From: Acinetobacter baretiae
Lineage (GTDB): Bacteria; Pseudomonadota; Gammaproteobacteria; Pseudomonadales; Moraxellaceae
Reading direction: 5' to 3'
Assembly: GCF_015627105.1 (NCBI RefSeq)
Contig: NZ_VTDM01000005.1
Location: forward strand, 53,437 to 117,436
Length of the DNA: 64,000 nt
Shown here: positions 19,150 through 28,068 of the stretch, piece by piece
How the letters are laid out: each line of letters begins with the position of its first letter
How positions within the stretch are numbered: position 1 is the stretch's first letter
The notes under the pieces: generated by a model
The model's input: only the letters and a program-made list of their open reading frames with translations
The model's database searches: none
What the model was told of the DNA's origin: nothing
Translations under genes and position numbers: made by a program

Positions 19150-19505
19150 AATTACTTTTATGCTCTAGCTGTGAAAGTACATATTTTTGAGAAAAAATAA
19201 TTTAGTACCTAATTTATAAAGATTTAAACTTAAAGGCTTTATAGGTGATGAATGACAAATGGAACCCTATTTAATATTTTAATTTAAGATTAACTACTTA
19301 CATGCATTAACAATATAAAATAACTCCACAGCATTTCTTTTTTATGATTTAAACTTATTTTTAGCAAAAGTTTTTTTATTTTTCACACAAAATGGTCGTG
19401 AAAAAATAATATATTTTAATAGATTAAATAAAATTGGCATTAGAGTTTAACCTAGTTATTAGTTGATGTAACAGAACAGTATCTGTGACATCAACTCCCA
19501 TTAAA
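19150..19505. other. A+T-rich gap between two unknown genes
   Basis: No frame with coding character. It holds the upstream region of the 274-residue gene and, at 19461-19496, a stem-loop described separately. Nothing else is recognised. Confidence 0.6.
19461..19496 (-). terminator. Stem-loop after the 103-residue membrane protein gene
   Basis: Outer arms AGTTGATGT/ACATCAACT and inner arms ACAGA/TCTGT form a long hairpin 10 bp beyond the stop at 19506. The T-run is weak, so terminator function is likely but unproven. Confidence 0.6.
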
Positions 19506-19817
19506 TTATGCTTTAATCCAAATCGTCACAATCATAAGTATTGAAAAAATTATCGTTAATATTGTACCAAGTATTACTTGCTTACCCAATATTTCAATAT
19601 TTTCTTCATACTTATTTTTAAGATATTTTAGATAATGTGTTGACATCAAAAAGTAAAAAGCACCAACCCACATCCAAGCACCATTATCTTTTATATTAGC
19701 TCTGTTAAAACCTAGGGCTCTAAAATCCAAAAAGACTAAATAAACAATTAAAATGATTATAAAAAACCCTAGATAACGTATTAAATTAACTCTACGAGTC
19801 AATGTTTTTTTATCCAT
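19506..19817 (-). CDS. Unrecognised small inner-membrane protein
   Basis: A 103-residue protein, not recognised. Three hydrophobic segments at about 15-30, 48-60 and 80-101 suggest a three-helix inner-membrane protein with a positively charged N-terminus (MDKKTLTRR). Base composition is even more A+T-rich than the surroundings. It is flanked by long non-coding stretches, with the heptamer array lying about 450 bp upstream of its start. Function unknown. Confidence 0.6.
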   Translation of the reverse strand: MDKKTLTRRVNLIRYLGFFIIILIVYLVFLDFRALGFNRANIKDNGAWMWVGAFYFLMSTHYLKYLKNKYEENIEILGKQVILGTILTIIFSILMIVTIWIKA

Positions 19818-20270
19818 AAAACCACCTAAATACTAAAAATAAATTACTGTAAAAAACCGAAGTAAATCTATCCTTTTAATGGCTATAATTTTGATTAAAG
19901 TACATTTCTTTGTATCTTCCATTTTCATTTGACTGACATCAAAATCTTCCTGTCACTTACGCTACAGAAATAACCCTATGCTGCATACATAAGGACAATA
20001 TCTATTAAAAAATTTCAATAATGACAATTCCATATATCACCTAAAAACCCCAATTAATTCACTAAAAAAGTTAAAAACGTAACATATTATACTTTAATTA
20101 CAAATGTAAAAGCTGAAAAAAACAACCATTAAGATGGTGCTAAATATCAATTTTTTATCTCATATTTCCTTTTAAGATATTTTTAAATAATCTGTTAATC
20201 TCACAATAGAAAAATTCGAACCATAGCCAAACACTACTCATGTTTAGAGTACAACGTCATTCATACTAAA
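19818..20270. other. A+T-rich non-coding stretch upstream of the 103-residue gene
   Basis: About 450 bp with no credible frame on either strand, full of A and T runs. It leads directly into the heptamer array at 20271. It presumably contains the promoter of the leftward gene, but I could not place one confidently. Confidence 0.6.
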
Positions 20271-20466
20271 TCAAAAATCAAAAATCAAAAATCAAAAATC
20301 AAAAATCAAAAATCAAAAATCAAAAATCAAAAATCAAAAATCAAAAATCAAAAATCAAAAATCAAAAATCAAAAATCAAAAATCAAAAATCAAAAATCAA
20401 AAATCAAAAATCAAAAATCAAAAATCAAAAATCAAAAATCAAAAATCAAAAATCAAAAATCAAAAA
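20271..20466. repeat. Pure tandem array of a 7-bp unit (TCAAAAA) x 28
   Basis: The unit TCAAAAA repeats without interruption from 20271 to 20466, which gives 28 copies (196 bp), followed by two extra A. It lies between the 103-residue membrane protein gene and the 3' side of clpB. On the plus strand all three frames stay open and would read a Ser/Lys/Ile/Asn/Gln repeat, but no start codon or upstream coding sequence is attached. It is therefore a non-coding variable-number repeat. Confidence 0.97.
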
Positions 20467-20547
20467 AAGCATCGCATTCACTCTACTTCATTTCAATTTT
20501 TATAGATCAAGACAATATTCTAAAAATACAACTGATTTTAAAGTAAA

Positions 20548-20596
20548 AAATAACGCCATAATTTTATAGATGTTTTATAAAATTATGGCGTTATTT
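20548..20596 (-). terminator. Perfect 21-bp inverted repeat downstream of clpB
   Basis: Arms at 20548-20568 and 20576-20596 match perfectly around a 7-nt loop. On the minus strand the hairpin is followed by a T-run (complement of 20545-20550). It lies beyond a first hairpin at 20606-20634, so it would be a second, back-up terminator for clpB or a barrier to transcription into the heptamer array. Confidence 0.75.
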
Positions 20597-20605
20597 AATG
20601 ATAAA

Positions 20606-20634
20606 AAACAGTCATTACATGGTAATGACTGTTT
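20606..20634 (-). terminator. clpB intrinsic terminator
   Basis: A perfect 13-bp stem, AAACAGTCATTAC/GTAATGACTGTTT, with a 3-nt loop lies 29 bp beyond the clpB stop and is followed by six T on the minus strand. Confidence 0.9.
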
Positions 20635-20662
20635 GCAATATAAATTCCTGTAAAGGATTCGT

Positions 20663-23242
20663 TTAGTTGAGTTTCACCTTATCAAATACCAATTGTTCAT
20701 GTTCACCACGTACTATAATTTGATCACCTGCTTGAAAATCTGCCGACAATATTTTCTGTGCAAGCGTATTTTCAATATGTTGTTGAATCGCTCTTTTTAA
20801 AGGTCGTGCGCCATATGTTGGATCAAAACCTACATCAATTAAAATATCAAAGGCACTCTCTTCTACAGTTAAACCTATATCACGCTCTTGTAAACGTTGA
20901 CGTAAACGATTCAACTGAATATCAGCTATGCCACGAATTTGTGATTTCTTCAACGCATGAAATACCACCAATTCATCAATACGGTTAACAAACTCTGGTC
21001 GAAAATGCTGATGAACCGCAGCCATCACCACTGTACGAACTTCATCATTTGATGGATTTTCACCTAATTCATGCACATCTTGTGAACCCAAATTAGAGGT
21101 CATTACAATAACCGTATTTTTAAAATCAATAGTACGACCTTGCGAATCTGTTAAACGGCCGTCATCGAGTACTTGCAATAAAATATTAAAAACATCTGGA
21201 TGTGCTTTTTCAATTTCATCGAATAACACCACACTATATGGTTTACGGCGTACAGCTTCTGTGAGCACACCACCTTCTTCATAACCAACATAACCCGGAG
21301 GAGCACCCACTAAACGACTCACCGAGTGTTTTTCCATAAACTCACTCATATCTATACGAATCATGGCATCGTCATCGTCAAACAGAAAGTTCGCTAAGGC
21401 TTTGGTCAATTCTGTTTTTCCTACACCCGTCGGCCCTAAAAATAAAAATGAACCACTCGGACGATTAGGGTCAGACAATCCAGCTCTTGAACGACGAACT
21501 GCATTAGATACTGCAATGACTGCTTCATCTTGACCGACTACACGTTGGTGTAAAAAGTGCTCCATGGCCAATAATTTTTCTCGCTCACCTTGCAGCATTT
21601 TTGTGACAGGAATACCTGTTGCAGCACTAACAACTTCAGCAATTTCGTTTTCAGTCACTTTAGTACGAATTAATTGAAGAGATTCATTTTCCTCAACCAC
21701 ATCATCTTGCTCAAGTTGTTTTTCAAGCTCAGGAATTATTCCGTACTGTAGTCGACCTGCTTCTGCAAGATCACCTTCACGTTGGGCTCTTTCAAGTGCA
21801 ATACGTGCTTGGTCAAGCTTAACTTGGGCTTGTTTTGTGCCTTCAACTAAAATTTTCTCTTTACGCCAAATTTCTTCTAAGCTGTCATACTCTTTTTGCA
21901 GTGTGTGAATTTGCTCATCTAAATGTGAAATTTCTGCTTTACTGCCTGAATCTTCATCTTTTTTGACTGCTTCTAACTGCATTTTGAGTTGAATAATCCG
22001 ACGATCTAAACGGTCAAGAGACTCAGGTTTTGAATCAATTTCCATTTTAATCCGAGATGCAGCTTCATCAATCAGATCTATCGCTTTATCTGGAAGTTGC
22101 CGATCGGTGATATAACGTTGTGACATTTTTGCAGCAGCAATAATGGCTGTATCTAAAATTTTAACCCCATGATGTACTTCATAGCGTTCTTTCAAACCAC
22201 GTAAAATCGCTATAGTGTCTTCAACACTTGGCTGATCAACCAATACCTTTTGAAAGCGACGTTCTAATGCTGCATCTTTTTCAATAAATTGACGATACTC
22301 ATCTAAAGTTGTAGCACCCACACAGCGCAATTCACCTCGTGCCAATGCAGGTTTGAGCATATTACCCGCATCCATTGCACCATCTGTTTTCCCTGCACCC
22401 ACCAATGTATGCAGCTCATCTATAAATAAAATGACTTGACCGTCTTGTTTTGCAAGATCTTTAAGTAAAGCTTTCAAACGTTCTTCAAATTCTCCACGAT
22501 ACTTTGCACCTGCAAGCAACGCACCAAGATCTAAAGACAATACTCTTTTTCCTTTCAAGCTCTCAGGTACTTCACCATTCACAATGCGTTGAGCCAACCC
22601 TTCTACAATGGCCGTTTTACCCACACCAGGCTCACCAATCAACACAGGATTATTTTTGATACGGCGTGACAAAACTTGTACTGTACGACGAATTTCTTCA
22701 TCACGACCAATCACAGGGTCAAGCTTTCCAATCAATGCACGTGCTGTTAAATCTATCGTATATTTTCCAAGCGAGTCTCTTTGTTCTTCGTAGTTATTGC
22801 TGGTCACTTTCTCACCACCTCTTGTCTTTTCAATCATTTGACGCAGTTGTGTTGCATCTACACCAACCTGCTTCAATATTTTTTGACTTGTACCAGATTC
22901 AGCCAAGGCCAACAGCACCCAATCTGTTGATAAAAATGCATCACCTGTTTTTTGTGCATAGCGATCTGCTAAATTGAGTACCTTTACTGCATCGGCACTG
23001 AGTCCCACTTCACCTGTAGGCGTCGAAATTGTAGGAGCATCTTGAAGTGCCTGTGCCACATCTATTTTTAACCTAGGTAACTGTGCGCCTGCTTGTTGCA
23101 ATACACTTAAGTTGGCACTATCTTCTAGTAAAACCGATAAAATATGTATCGTGTCTATATTGGTATGGTCTTTACCTACAGCAAGAGATTGTGCGCTAGA
23201 GAGTGCACTGGTTAAACCTGTTGTAAATTTATCAAACTGCAT
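20663..23242 (-). CDS. clpB: ClpB disaggregase (Hsp100)
   Basis: ClpB is a cytoplasmic hexamer that pulls polypeptides out of aggregates together with DnaK. The 859-residue protein is full length: Clp N-domain repeats (1-145), first AAA+ module with GEPGVGKT at about 203-210, a coiled-coil middle domain (about 400-520) that distinguishes ClpB from ClpA/C, and a second AAA+ module with GPTGVGKT near 600 followed by the C-terminal D2 domain. The ATG at 23242 is preceded by TTGAGGAA. Two sigma-32-like promoters lie upstream and two hairpins downstream. Confidence 0.98.
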   Translation of the reverse strand: MQFDKFTTGLTSALSSAQSLAVGKDHTNIDTIHILSVLLEDSANLSVLQQAGAQLPRLKIDVAQALQDAPTISTPTGEVGLSADAVKVLNLADRYAQKTGDAFLSTDWVLLALAESGTSQKILKQVGVDATQLRQMIEKTRGGEKVTSNNYEEQRDSLGKYTIDLTARALIGKLDPVIGRDEEIRRTVQVLSRRIKNNPVLIGEPGVGKTAIVEGLAQRIVNGEVPESLKGKRVLSLDLGALLAGAKYRGEFEERLKALLKDLAKQDGQVILFIDELHTLVGAGKTDGAMDAGNMLKPALARGELRCVGATTLDEYRQFIEKDAALERRFQKVLVDQPSVEDTIAILRGLKERYEVHHGVKILDTAIIAAAKMSQRYITDRQLPDKAIDLIDEAASRIKMEIDSKPESLDRLDRRIIQLKMQLEAVKKDEDSGSKAEISHLDEQIHTLQKEYDSLEEIWRKEKILVEGTKQAQVKLDQARIALERAQREGDLAEAGRLQYGIIPELEKQLEQDDVVEENESLQLIRTKVTENEIAEVVSAATGIPVTKMLQGEREKLLAMEHFLHQRVVGQDEAVIAVSNAVRRSRAGLSDPNRPSGSFLFLGPTGVGKTELTKALANFLFDDDDAMIRIDMSEFMEKHSVSRLVGAPPGYVGYEEGGVLTEAVRRKPYSVVLFDEIEKAHPDVFNILLQVLDDGRLTDSQGRTIDFKNTVIVMTSNLGSQDVHELGENPSNDEVRTVVMAAVHQHFRPEFVNRIDELVVFHALKKSQIRGIADIQLNRLRQRLQERDIGLTVEESAFDILIDVGFDPTYGARPLKRAIQQHIENTLAQKILSADFQAGDQIIVRGEHEQLVFDKVKLN

Positions 23243-23277
23243 GACGTATTCCTCAAAATTATTATCTATGGCTATAT

Positions 23278-23305
23278 ATATTTGGTCTACACTAAAAATT
23301 TCAAC
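23278..23305 (-). promoter_or_regulatory. Proximal sigma-32-like promoter of clpB
   Basis: On the minus strand, GTTGAAA (-35 like), 13 bp spacer, then CCAAATAT (-10 like). The heat-shock consensus is CTTGAAA, 11-16 bp, CCCCATnT. Match is 6/7 and 5/7 at the favoured spacing, about 36 bp before the start codon. Confidence 0.5.
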
Positions 23306-23363
23306 AAAAATCTTTTTATTTTCATTAAGTTATAAAATATTAATTCGGATAAATTTCTATATT

Positions 23364-23393
23364 ATATGTGAGTCTATTTGATTATTTTTCAAG
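23364..23393 (-). promoter_or_regulatory. Distal sigma-32-like promoter of clpB
   Basis: On the minus strand a perfect CTTGAAA, a 15-bp spacer and TCACATAT (5/7 to the heat-shock -10). It lies about 120 bp before the clpB start and could give a longer leader. Confidence 0.5.
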
Positions 23394-23494
23394 TATAAAT
23401 CGATAAATATTTTACATGATTAAATTTATCTTAAAAAAAAATATGAAAAATGTAGAAAATATGAATATAATCGCCACAAATTTAAACATTAAAT

Positions 23495-23513
23495 GATAAT
23501 ACTTTACATTATC
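23495..23513. promoter_or_regulatory. Fur box of the TonB-dependent receptor
   Basis: GATAATACTTTACATTATC keeps both outer half-sites of the Fur consensus (GATAAT and CATTATC) and matches 14 of 19 positions. It ends about 8 bp before the earliest possible start of the receptor, where the promoter must lie, so iron-loaded Fur would block transcription. Confidence 0.8.
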
Positions 23514-23521
23514 TTTAACAA

Positions 23522-25777
23522 TTGGTGATTACATTGTATACACGCTCGCTCCCTGTCTTTAAAATCAGTTTACTGGCTTTACTTATTACCCAAATTAATC
23601 AAGTATCTGCACAAGAGATAGATTCCTCAACAACTGCAACACTAGATACGATTAAAATTGAGGCTATGAGCGAGTTAGATCCAATTAAAAGCTATGTTGA
23701 TTATAAAGAGGCAAACGTAACCCGTAACGGCTTAACAAAAAAAGATATTCCTCAAACTGTAGACACGATTGATGTACAAAAATATAAAGTATATGGCTCT
23801 AATGATTTAAGCGTCATGCTACAAGGTACACCTGGGGTGTCAACAAGTTACGATATGCGTGGTGACGGTATTACCATTCGTGGTTTTAATGCAGATACTG
23901 GCGATATTTACCGTGATGGTATTCGCGAAGGTGGACAAGTTCGTCGGAGTACTTCTAGCGTAGAGCGTATTGAAATTTTAAAAGGCCCAGCTTCGGTATT
24001 GTACGGTCGTAGTGCAGGTGGCGGTGTGGTAAACATGGTCAGTAAATATGCCAATTTCGATTCAAAAAGTACCATTGGCGTTTATGCAGGTTCTTGGAGT
24101 AATTTAGGTACAGTCATTGATCTTAATCATGTGATTAATGACCAATGGGCTGTACGATTAAACAGCGAATATGGTGAAGCAGACAGTTTTCGCAGAGGGA
24201 TAAACAGCCGTCAAGTGATGGCTTCTCCAAGTGTGACCTATCGTAATGATGATCAAACCCTCACATGGACAACCCAATATACTTACGATAATTTACATCG
24301 TATTCCAGATCGTGGCCCTTATGCATATAATTTACCTAAAGGCACATCCATCAAACAAAGCTATGCTCAAGACGGTGACTTTGTTGAAGATACACTGCAA
24401 GTGGCTCGAACTGATTTAAAATATGAATATGCACCCAATTGGAATTTTCATTGGGCTCTTAGTTACAGAGTTGCTGAACAAAATTTTGATCATTTTTATT
24501 TAGGTGCGCTATGCACAAGCAACACCACGGTCAGTAATGGGGAAAGTGACCAAAGATATTTAGCCAATGGTAGAAATAATTCTGCGTATGTTGCTCCTGA
24601 AAAACGTCGATGCAACAACAATGTCGGAAAAGTATCTCAAATCTACTATTGGCAAAAAGCAAAAAATACAACCACCAGCAACACATTCGATATTACTGGC
24701 GTATTTAACACAGGTGACATTAAACATAATGTGATGTTTGGTGCTGATTGGACTTATGAACAACGTGAACCATTGCTGGCAAATACCAATCAAAATAATT
24801 CTTTAATTTACGGCTTCGTAAATCCCTTAACAGGAGAAAAATCAAATTCTCGTGGTAGTGGCAATCTAAAACTCAACACACATAACTATAATCAAGCCAC
24901 AGGTTTGGGCATTTTTTTACAAGATTTGATCAGTTTCAACGAACAATTTAAATTAATGCTTGGCGGACGTTATGACACCTACGAATCATCTACAAGCAAT
25001 AAGTTGCTTGCTAAAAACAATTTAAATTACAAGCGAACTGTAAATAATGAAAGTTTTAGTCCAAACGTTGGCTTAATTTACCAACCCAACGAGCATCACA
25101 GCATCTATGCATCATACAGTAAAAGCTTTTCACCGTTTGGTGGTTCAGCAGGTGTTAATGCGGTCAGTGCAAGTCAAGATTTAGCATTGTTCAATGCAGA
25201 ACCACAGTACAATATCCAATATGAAGTTGGCGTAAAAAGTGACTGGCTCAACAATCGCTTAAATACTCAATTGTCAGTTTATGATATTCGTAAAAATAAT
25301 ATTCGTTATCGCCCAGATCCAACCAACAAACCTGATCTTTGGGCAGTTGCAGGACGACATGAGTCAAAAGGCGTGGAATTGAGCTTTATTGGTCGATTAA
25401 TTGATAATGTCTTTGTTCGTGGGGGTTATGGTTATACTGATGCCAAAGTAACAGCAGACAGTCAAACACCTAGTAATGTCAATAAACGCCTTGCTCTCAC
25501 ATCTAAAAATACCGGGAATTTATTTTTCCGTTATTTACCAAGCGAAAGTGTATATCTTGAAACAGGCGTTACCTATGTTGGTTCATTTTATAACAATCTC
25601 AATAACGACTATAAAGTTAAAGGATTTAGTCGTTTAGATGCTGCTGTTGGCTATAGCCAAGCACCTTGGAATGTAACTGTAGCTGTAGGTAATGTCACCA
25701 ATAAAAAATATTGGCGCTCTGCCGATTTACCAGGTACACCACGTAGTGTACTCATGCGTGTCAATTATCAGTTTTAA
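23522..25777 (+). CDS. TonB-dependent ferric-siderophore outer-membrane receptor
   Basis: A 751-residue outer-membrane receptor. A signal peptide ends near VSAQE, and a TonB-box-like DTIKIEA follows. The plug domain (about 60-180) has conserved IRGF, VERIEILKGPASVLYG and GGGVVN motifs. The remaining residues form a 22-strand barrel ending in the terminal aromatic signature VNYQF. The conserved plug motifs place it with catecholate/hydroxamate siderophore receptors; the ligand cannot be read. No ATG supplies the signal peptide: starts are TTG at 23522, GTG at 23525 or TTG at 23534 (the last has GGTG upstream). A Fur box precedes it, so it should respond to iron starvation. Confidence 0.93.
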   Translation: MVITLYTRSLPVFKISLLALLITQINQVSAQEIDSSTTATLDTIKIEAMSELDPIKSYVDYKEANVTRNGLTKKDIPQTVDTIDVQKYKVYGSNDLSVMLQGTPGVSTSYDMRGDGITIRGFNADTGDIYRDGIREGGQVRRSTSSVERIEILKGPASVLYGRSAGGGVVNMVSKYANFDSKSTIGVYAGSWSNLGTVIDLNHVINDQWAVRLNSEYGEADSFRRGINSRQVMASPSVTYRNDDQTLTWTTQYTYDNLHRIPDRGPYAYNLPKGTSIKQSYAQDGDFVEDTLQVARTDLKYEYAPNWNFHWALSYRVAEQNFDHFYLGALCTSNTTVSNGESDQRYLANGRNNSAYVAPEKRRCNNNVGKVSQIYYWQKAKNTTTSNTFDITGVFNTGDIKHNVMFGADWTYEQREPLLANTNQNNSLIYGFVNPLTGEKSNSRGSGNLKLNTHNYNQATGLGIFLQDLISFNEQFKLMLGGRYDTYESSTSNKLLAKNNLNYKRTVNNESFSPNVGLIYQPNEHHSIYASYSKSFSPFGGSAGVNAVSASQDLALFNAEPQYNIQYEVGVKSDWLNNRLNTQLSVYDIRKNNIRYRPDPTNKPDLWAVAGRHESKGVELSFIGRLIDNVFVRGGYGYTDAKVTADSQTPSNVNKRLALTSKNTGNLFFRYLPSESVYLETGVTYVGSFYNNLNNDYKVKGFSRLDAAVGYSQAPWNVTVAVGNVTNKKYWRSADLPGTPRSVLMRVNYQF

Positions 25778-25788
25778 GCCCTAAGCTC

Positions 25789-25827
25789 ACATAAAAGCCC
25801 TACTCAATGAAAGTATGGCTTTTATGT
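25789..25827 (+). terminator. Terminator of the TonB receptor gene
   Basis: Perfect 11-bp arms ACATAAAAGCC/GGCTTTTATGT around a 17-nt loop, 12 bp after the stop codon. T-run is short. Confidence 0.75.
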
Positions 25828-25900
25828 TGTAAAAAGCGTACATCAAATTGCCCTGACTCTAGATATAATAAACACTTATTTTTTGTGATTTTGTCTGTCT

Positions 25901-26704
25901 ATGTGTTATAAAAAATCAATCTCTTTACTGTTGTTAGTTTGCTGTTCAAGCTCAAGCTTTGCATTTCTACCTCAAACCTCTCTTAGAGCAGGTGGCATTG
26001 CAGTCTTACCTATTTCAGAGCAAACTCAGCACGTCAGCTATCAAAATAAACCTATATTACTCACACACGAAGCACAACAAAAATATGCCATTGTTGGCAT
26101 TCCATTGTCTACTCCTGTAGGAAAAATAGCGATTCAAACCGATCAGGGCTCAATAGACTTAGATATTCAACCCTATGCCTATGCAGAGCAACATATTCAA
26201 CTAAAAGAACAACGCTATGTAGAACCATCAGCAACCGAACTGGCACGTTACAAAACCGAAGCTGCTGCACAAAATGCAATCTATCAATCATTTACCCCCG
26301 CCCAATCTACCACTTTCCCTCAATTCATCGCTCCCACTCAGGGTAAATTTAGCAACTCCTTTGGTCGTAAACGATTTTTTAATCAAGAAGCACGCGCACC
26401 TCATTCAGGTTTAGACATTCCTGCCCCGATTGGACAACAAGTCATTGCTCCAGCAGCAGGCACAGTGGTTGGCATAGGTGATTATTTTTTTAATGGTAAA
26501 ACGATTTTAATTGATCACGGACAAGGCCTAATTAGTATGTTTTGTCACCTTAGTCACATTGATGTCACTGTAGGTCAACAATTGTTACAAGGCGAAAAAA
26601 TTGGCTTGGTTGGAAAAACAGGACGGGTTACAGGCCCACATTTACATTGGGGTATGAGCCTAAACGATGCACGTGTAGACCCACAATTATTTTTAGCTAA
26701 ATAA
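25901..26704 (+). CDS. M23 (LytM-type) peptidase
   Basis: A 267-residue exported protein with a signal peptide ending about SSSFA at residue 21. The C-terminal LytM domain carries H168-x3-D172 (HSGLD) and HLH at 247-249, the zinc ligands and catalytic His of M23 endopeptidases, so it should be active on peptidoglycan cross-links rather than a degenerate EnvC/NlpD activator. The N-terminal half (25-130) is a small beta-rich domain like those of periplasmic M23 enzymes in this group. It is probably transcribed alone. Confidence 0.92.
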   Translation: MCYKKSISLLLLVCCSSSSFAFLPQTSLRAGGIAVLPISEQTQHVSYQNKPILLTHEAQQKYAIVGIPLSTPVGKIAIQTDQGSIDLDIQPYAYAEQHIQLKEQRYVEPSATELARYKTEAAAQNAIYQSFTPAQSTTFPQFIAPTQGKFSNSFGRKRFFNQEARAPHSGLDIPAPIGQQVIAPAAGTVVGIGDYFFNGKTILIDHGQGLISMFCHLSHIDVTVGQQLLQGEKIGLVGKTGRVTGPHLHWGMSLNDARVDPQLFLAK

Positions 26705-26744
26705 AGCAAGCTTGAGCGTGTATATGTCCACATAAAATGTGGGT

Positions 26745-27173
26745 TTATACCGCATCTAAATCAATCAACTCGAAGTCATGCGTGATTTCAACACCACCAT
26801 CGGTCAGCATTTTGCTTGCTGAACAATATTTTTCAGCAGACAGTTCAACAGCTTTGGCCACTTGTTTTTCTTTCACACTTTGACCTGTCACAACAAAATG
26901 AAGGTGTATTTTTGTAAACACAGCAGGTACATCTTCTGATCGTTCTGCTTTTAATTGACAAACAACACCACTAATCTCTTGACGAGATTTTTTTAAAATG
27001 GTGACAATATCAAAAGATGCACAACCTCCTAAACCCATTAAAATCAGCTCCATAGGGCGAGCACCACGATTTTCACCACCATAAGCAGGAGAGCCATCCA
27101 TCACGACTGTATGACCACTTTCCGATTTGGCTTCAAATGCAACATTTTCAAGCCATTGAACAGTTGATTGCAT
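26745..27173 (-). CDS. OsmC/YhfA-like peroxiredoxin-fold protein
   Basis: A 142-residue protein of the OsmC family, which reduces organic hydroperoxides. The two family cysteines are present at C51 (GGCASFD) and C117 (EKYCSASKM). The chosen ATG at 27173 is preceded by AAGGT at 8 nt; an upstream extension in the same frame does not resemble the family. It is divergent from the CRP/Vfr gene, as yhfA is from crp in E. coli, which supports the YhfA subgroup. Substrate unknown. Confidence 0.92.
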   Translation of the reverse strand: MQSTVQWLENVAFEAKSESGHTVVMDGSPAYGGENRGARPMELILMGLGGCASFDIVTILKKSRQEISGVVCQLKAERSEDVPAVFTKIHLHFVVTGQSVKEKQVAKAVELSAEKYCSASKMLTDGGVEITHDFELIDLDAV

Positions 27174-27339
27174 TGCAACTACCTTAAAAAAAATATAAAT
27201 TACTGAGCATATACGGTACACTAACACACTTTATTCAGCGGGCCTATTTTCAGCAATATAGGTTCGTTTCGTTAAATACCTTACACGTATTCAAAACATA
27301 CTTTTGTCCCTTTAACTACTGCCTCTGGAACAAGGAATC

Positions 27340-28023
27340 ATGCCAGCTAATTTTTTCCCTTTTGCGAATGAGATACTCTCACCTAATCAGCTTCCTGAGT
27401 CCGTTAAAGCATTATTAAAACGTGCATATATTAATCGCCACCCAAAACGTACAACACTTATTGAGTCAGGTAAAGAGTCTAAATCCTTATATCTTATTTT
27501 AAAAGGCTCAGTGTCAGTCATTTTACGTGAAGATGATGAACGTGAAATCGTAGTTGCCTATTTAAATGCAGGCGAATTTTTTGGTGAAATGGGGCTTTTT
27601 GAAACTGAGCCACATCGTACTGCTGAAGTCAGAACACGTGAAACATGTGAAATTGCAGAAATATCATATGAAAACTTTTTAGAGCTTGCGGTACAGTACC
27701 CTGATCTTAACTATGCTATTTTTTCACAATTGACCAAGCGTTTAAAAAATACAACACGTAAAATGACCGACCTTGCATTTATCGATGTTACAGGCCGTAT
27801 CGCACGTTGTTTGATTGACCTTGCCCATCAACCTGCAGCCATGCTTTTATCCAATGGACGTCAAATTCGTATCACTCGCCAAGAAATTGGACGCATTGTA
27901 GGATGTTCTCGTGAAATGGTTGGCCGTGTGCTTAAATCTCTTGAAGAGCAAGGTATGATTGAAACCGAAGGAAAAGCCATTTTAATTTATGATGCTGCTT
28001 TAGAAAGTTCATCTGAGCAATAA
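27340..28023 (+). CDS. vfr: cAMP-responsive global regulator, Vfr/CRP family
   Basis: A 227-residue CRP-type regulator. Residues about 25-125 form the cyclic-nucleotide pocket with GEFFGEMGLFE followed by HRTAEVRT, where the phosphate-binding Arg is kept and the neighbouring Ser of E. coli CRP is Thr, as in Vfr. The C-terminal helix-turn-helix (ITRQEIGRIVGCSREMVGRV) includes the DNA-contacting residues. An AAGGAATC ribosome site precedes the ATG. Vfr controls type IV pili and competence genes in relatives, which links it loosely to the FimX/PilZ pair at 1.9-5.7 kb. Confidence 0.93.
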   Translation: MPANFFPFANEILSPNQLPESVKALLKRAYINRHPKRTTLIESGKESKSLYLILKGSVSVILREDDEREIVVAYLNAGEFFGEMGLFETEPHRTAEVRTRETCEIAEISYENFLELAVQYPDLNYAIFSQLTKRLKNTTRKMTDLAFIDVTGRIARCLIDLAHQPAAMLLSNGRQIRITRQEIGRIVGCSREMVGRVLKSLEEQGMIETEGKAILIYDAALESSSEQ

Positions 28024-28029
28024 AAGCTC

Positions 28030-28059
28030 ACATTGACGGCTTTTTATTAGCCGTCATGT
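28030..28059. terminator. Bidirectional terminator between vfr and the M48 gene
   Basis: TGACGGCT/AGCCGTCA stem with flanking ACA/TGT pairing, between convergent genes that end at 28023 and 28069. Confidence 0.85.
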
Positions 28060-28068
28060 CACAAAAAT

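Noticed and set aside
20271..20466. CRISPR-like or coding repeat
   Set aside because: Units are contiguous with no spacers. Although plus-strand frames are open, no start codon, ribosome site or flanking coding sequence joins them.
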